A stretch of DNA of 64,000 bases from Burhinus oedicnemus (taxonomy: Eukaryota > Chordata > Aves > Charadriiformes > Burhinidae): contig VFFE01009068.1 in the NCBI GenBank assembly GCA_008921705.1, forward strand, positions 2,691,071 through 2,755,070. Direction: 5' to 3'. This document shows positions 59,768 to 64,000 of the stretch, piece after piece. Made by a program: the position numbers and the translations under genes. How positions within the stretch are numbered: position 1 is the first letter of the stretch; each line of letters starts with the position of its first letter. Below the pieces are notes generated by a model. The model was given only the letters and a program-made list of their open reading frames with translations, ran no database searches and was not told the DNA's origin.

Positions 59768-62700
59768 GAGAACTAGCAGCACATATGAAATTTCAAAGAA
59801 AATCTCTGTTTTCTCAGTCTCAATTTATTTTGACAATATACAAATGACCAGAAATAACTCTGTTCTTCCTTTTCATAGATTAAAAAGAATAAAATACTAT
59901 AATTATCTGAGAAAGTACTTTAAAGTTGAATGAAATATTACAATTATTAGTGGTTTTTTGCTCTGAATTTCTGAGTCTCCTAGTCACTTCAAGGAATGCT
60001 ATTTAGCAAGAAGATCAAGAAATAAGCTATTACAGAAGTTGAACAAGGACATCAGAATCCAGATTTAGTTTAGCAACAGGCCAATCTATGCATATTCACA
60101 TCCTGGAATTTTGTTGCTGTTAGATAGCTAAGGTTTGATTAATGAATTATGAATATTTTAGTATGCTATGCAACAGCAGTCCAAATTATCTCAATTAATA
60201 AAGTCAGAACTACCTCAGACATATCACAGAACTATCGTTTCACACAAAACCCCTTTAACAGATTAATGAAAGAAACTGAGCTGAAAATCTACCTTTGTAC
60301 TGAAACCTTGTTTTTCAAAAGGACCTTAAAGCTCAACAAAGCACTTTAAAGAAAAAAACCTACCAGTAGAAAATAGGGAGGAAAAAAGTCAATAGAAGAT
60401 TTCAAGTTTTTGCTGAACTGACCCCACATTTGAAAAACAAACCAATAATGTGTACAGTATTCTTGTTTTTTAAAGGTATAAGTTAATTTAACTCAAGGGT
60501 ACATAAAAAACAAATCTCTTTTTTGCCCTTTTCTTTTTTTTTAGTGAGCAAATAGACAAGTTTAAACCAGAAAGGCTGTCATTTGTGTAGCAAATTACTG
60601 TATGGTATTGAATGTTTTCTATTTTAGAATAATTTTTTAACTAAGTTTTTTGTTTCTGGACTTGGGCAAGAAGACATGTTCAAATGCTTCCAGTTAGTAT
60701 ACAGCTTTCTTTAAAAAATATAAATCTAATTTCAAATCAGAAATACAATTATCCCTGTTCCAGGGTCAATGAACACTAGGACATGCAATGCCATTGCTTT
60801 TTACAGAAAATAGTACTGTGAAGAACTATGGGTTGAGTAAGCCCTAGTGTGATCAGAAACAAACTATATATGGAAATAATCTCTGAAAAATGAGTTAGAA
60901 AGTTAAATAAAATAAAAAGCCTTTGATTACTGCAATCTGCTGTAGAGCTTTATGCGGACTCGGTAATTGGCATATAGAGAATACAGCACATTAGAGCATG
61001 ATCAGATCAACGATATCAGACACTGCTGATCCTGGTTAAGAGGTTGCTATCTCACTGCTTGGTACTACTGTTTCAGTTCTGCTGGTTTTATTATTTACCT
61101 GACCACTCTCCATCTTACTTCATGAAACAATCTAAGATAAGGACAAAAAACAAAGCAAAAACCAGAAGCACCCTCTGTGCTGAGTGCAATATAAATATGT
61201 GCAAATAAAACAAATCTGTTTTAGCTAACAAGGTAAACAGAGTCTATTCAAAACTATCATAGAAACAACTCTTTTACAATCAATCAATTTTCTGACCATA
61301 ACTGCCCCTAAGGGTTCAAAGAGAGTTTCAGAGGTCTTTTCTTTTTTCTTTTTTGCTTTTGGTTAATCAATAAAGATATATTACTAAGAAGAAAATGCAT
61401 CTTTGAGAGGTTTGTACATGGCTTCTGGCTTAAATGCAAAAATAGCATTTTTTAATGCCATCAATTCAAAGTACAAATTTATGTTTATAATTCATATACT
61501 TAATATATATTTTTACAGAATGCCTGATCTGTGTGTCAAGACTAAATCAAATTCACTATTTTTAAATTTCACACATGCTGCTTACTATCATATATTCTTC
61601 TCTGTACCTTTTTAAATAGGAATATAGCCTGAGGAACTAATCGTCCTCTAAGCCTTTCAAATAAGGCTGTTCGTGTGGTTGACTTACTTTGAAGGGAAAT
61701 TTTTTCTGCACAGTGATGTGTGCTGGTTAGTGTTAGATGGTGAAAGGGTGGAAAAAAGCTGAGTTGCAGAGCACAACAGCGTGATATGTAAGTGGAATTT
61801 ATTTCACCAGGGAAATGGGTAGTTGCAATTATTCATGTGTCAGTCTTGCAATATAAATTACATTATTTGTACACTTCAAACAAGATTTATCTCTTTACTA
61901 CTGTATTTAAAAAGCCTAGTTTAATTGTTCATTTTTTAATTCTTCATGTTTCATTCCAGTTCCATACACCAACCAGATGGATATAAAATGTAATTCATTC
62001 TATAGCCAGTCAGGCTCCTTCAACCAGAAATATCAAATTTAAAGTACTTATGAACCATGAATTGTTTTGTAATAATATGTAAACATCCTATCATCTACTT
62101 TGGCAACTGACAGAAAATGCTTCACATTAAACTGAAACATAAAACTGGTGCTAAAATGGGCTTTCTTAGAAATCTGGTAAGAAAGAGGCTTTGAATGATA
62201 TAGTTAAATCAGCTTCTTTTATCTTTTTCTGATACTTATATATTTTTGTTCAAACACAATATAATATTTGATTCATACCCTTGTTTCAAACAGGCTTAAT
62301 TTGAATTATTTTTTATTAAATTAACTACAGGAATCTTTATCGGTGTTAATTTCATACTACTCTTTGCATGTATGCGTGACTTTTCCTTTCTCCATCCTCT
62401 GAGAATCGTAACCTAATAAGGTCCACATTTCTGAGCAGCACAGTCAAAAAGTAAGGAATAATCCATGCATTCACACATACAAACATACCATATTCCCTGA
62501 GAGATTAGGTGAGATAGTTGTTAGGTCCAGATACACATGGCACCAAATTATCAGAGGTTTTCTTAGGCTGCTCCTAAGAAATTTCAAGAATCAATGAAAG
62601 GGCTGTCTTTTCCTACAGATCAACCCACGTCTGTAAAACTTTACTCTGAGAATCCCTTAAAGTCTCAACCTCTCTTGGCAACTGAACAGCTACTCCACGC

Positions 62701-64000
62701 TAGGAACACCGATCAGATAGTCTAAGCAGACACTGTAGACAATATTATTGTTGCACTTCTTTTCCATTGTTTGTAAGCAGACTCATCTCCTTGCTTTCTT
62801 AAGCTTAAACAAAATCAGTAAATCACAGCAAGCAATTCAGTAAAATGGAACTTTACAAAGAAGAGCAACAATAGCAAGGTGTAAAAGCACTCAGAACAAT
62901 TTGCACCATCCACAGTCTTCCCTCAGATCACTTAGACTGAGATTAGAAAGTAAATCCATATCCTTCACATGCTTTAAGTTTTCTCCACAGTATCTCTAAA
63001 CATAATTTTTCTGTGAAGAACCAAGACGCTGCCTTAACTCATCAAACAATGACCTAGCCAAGCTGTGTCATACAGCAGATAAGCAAAATGTAGGTGATCT
63101 GGGCTCTTATATAAACATGATCTGCAACATTGACTGAAGAACTGAAATGTAGTTTGGACAATTTTGAAGTTTTCTTTCTCACGAGAAGGTAAATTTTAGT
63201 CTTTGTCCTTGTTTGACTCAGACACAGCTTCCTTTACAAGATGAAGTTTTACCAGAATTGTTTGTATATTTACATATAACTTTGGAGATTGAACAGATGA
63301 GAAATGAAAAAGGTACCTAATTTCCAAATGCATTCCATAAAATGTATTTAATATCTGCTAATATTAATATTTTAAATTACATTTAAAGATGGTGCTTCAT
63401 TTTAAAGCGCCTGAAATCTTTCTGTGTAAGACAACTCTTCCTGAGGTATCAAGAACGGGAAATATTTGCTGAAATGAAACCAAAAGACTTTTATATGACT
63501 CTCTGGAAAAAGAAAGAAAAAGAGAGAGAAAAGAATGAAACAGAGAGTCAGAAGGATTTTCACCACAACCAAGGTGAGCATACTCACCTAGTATGTGGCA
63601 AATGTCAGCTTCAGGTCCCTTAATCTATTGGTCTTTCATATCCTAAGTGAGAGGTCCCTTACGGCCACTCCAAAATATTTTGGAGTCAGTATCTCTCAGC
63701 TGCCCTCAATGAAGCTGTTCAGATCATTCCATTCATATAGCGAACTACATTTGTGTAATTTAAAATTTGATGAATCATTACAAAAATGGCTCTTTTTAAA
63801 ATATAATCTTTACATTTAATAGCAATTGACAAGAAAATCTGATCTTGCATCTCCCCCATAGTAGGGGAGTGAAGCTGTTCTCCCTTTCATCAAAACACTA
63901 CAAGCTGGATTTCAGAAAAATTCTCAAAATAGGTATGCTGGCACGAAATGGATTTTGCTTAGATGACAAGCACAATTTCCAAGAAGAAAAAGCATGCAAA
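59768..64000. other. Gene-free AT-rich stretch to the window end
   Basis: No gene, CR1 or LTR is recognised in 4.2 kb. A 31-base pure purine tract lies at 63505-63535. Open frames are at most 74 codons. Confidence 0.5.

Noticed and set aside
1..64000. tRNA, rRNA, CRISPR or operon-like organisation
   Set aside because: No B-box-like tRNA core in a suitable context, no rRNA text and no regularly spaced repeats. The DNA is plainly vertebrate.

Overview
The window looks like nuclear DNA from a bird: AT-rich, intergenic or deep-intronic, and dominated by relics of CR1 LINEs. Five features point to a bird. (i) Eight recognisable CR1 copies are present, several ending in the CR1-type 3' repeat ATTCTATG. 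(ii) There is a complete solo LTR of the kind I recall from avian ERVL elements, starting TGTCTTGGTTTCAGCTGGGA. (iii) There are no L1 or Alu-like elements. (iv) An ancient MIR-type SINE and an older CR1-like relic are present, as expected from the common amniote repeat layer. (v) A 20-N gap next to a poly-G run suggests a draft assembly. I assign no species. I found no convincing protein-coding gene, tRNA, rRNA or CRISPR array. All protein-like signal that I recognise comes from CR1 ORF2 (reverse transcriptase) debris.

Layout. 1-190: antisense CR1 fragment cut by the window edge. 4759-6150: sense CR1 ORF2 with a damaged catalytic box, an internal deletion and no 3' end. 7448-8645: sense CR1 of a second subfamily with a proper 3' end. 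8.6-24.9 kb: mostly featureless AT-rich DNA, holding a strong 90-bp hairpin (10731-10820), a perfect palindrome (17329-17356) and a TAAT-rich motif cluster (24373-24432). 24900-24935: poly-G plus the gap. 25.6-27.1 kb: the least ordinary single-copy stretch. It has a CpG-retaining block (25600-26310), a minus-strand segment bounded by good splice signals (26344-26487) and an adjacent GC-balanced stretch that could be conserved non-coding DNA. 28276-28792: ERVL-like solo LTR with an exact 5-bp duplication (CTCCT). 29880-30240: very old CR1-like relic. 36170-36333: antisense MIR relic. 42003-43236: antisense CR1. 46243-47487: sense CR1. 49190-49388: antisense CR1 tail. 53052-53688: sense CR1 with an uninterrupted 185-codon ORF2 C-terminus. 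57090-58470: unexplained GC-rich, CpG-poor block containing an (AAAAT)n array. 58992-59268: antisense CR1 tail. 59269-64000: AT-rich DNA with one odd tandem repeat.

There is no gene system here in the sense of an operon or pathway. CR1 copies make up about a tenth of the window, lie in both orientations and belong to at least three sequence groups, which points to several waves of insertion. The best candidates for function are the 25.6-27.1 kb region (possible promoter, enhancer or untranslated exon) and the 10.7 kb hairpin (small-RNA-like or relic of a palindromic element). Both need a cross-species alignment or RNA data, and I could run neither.
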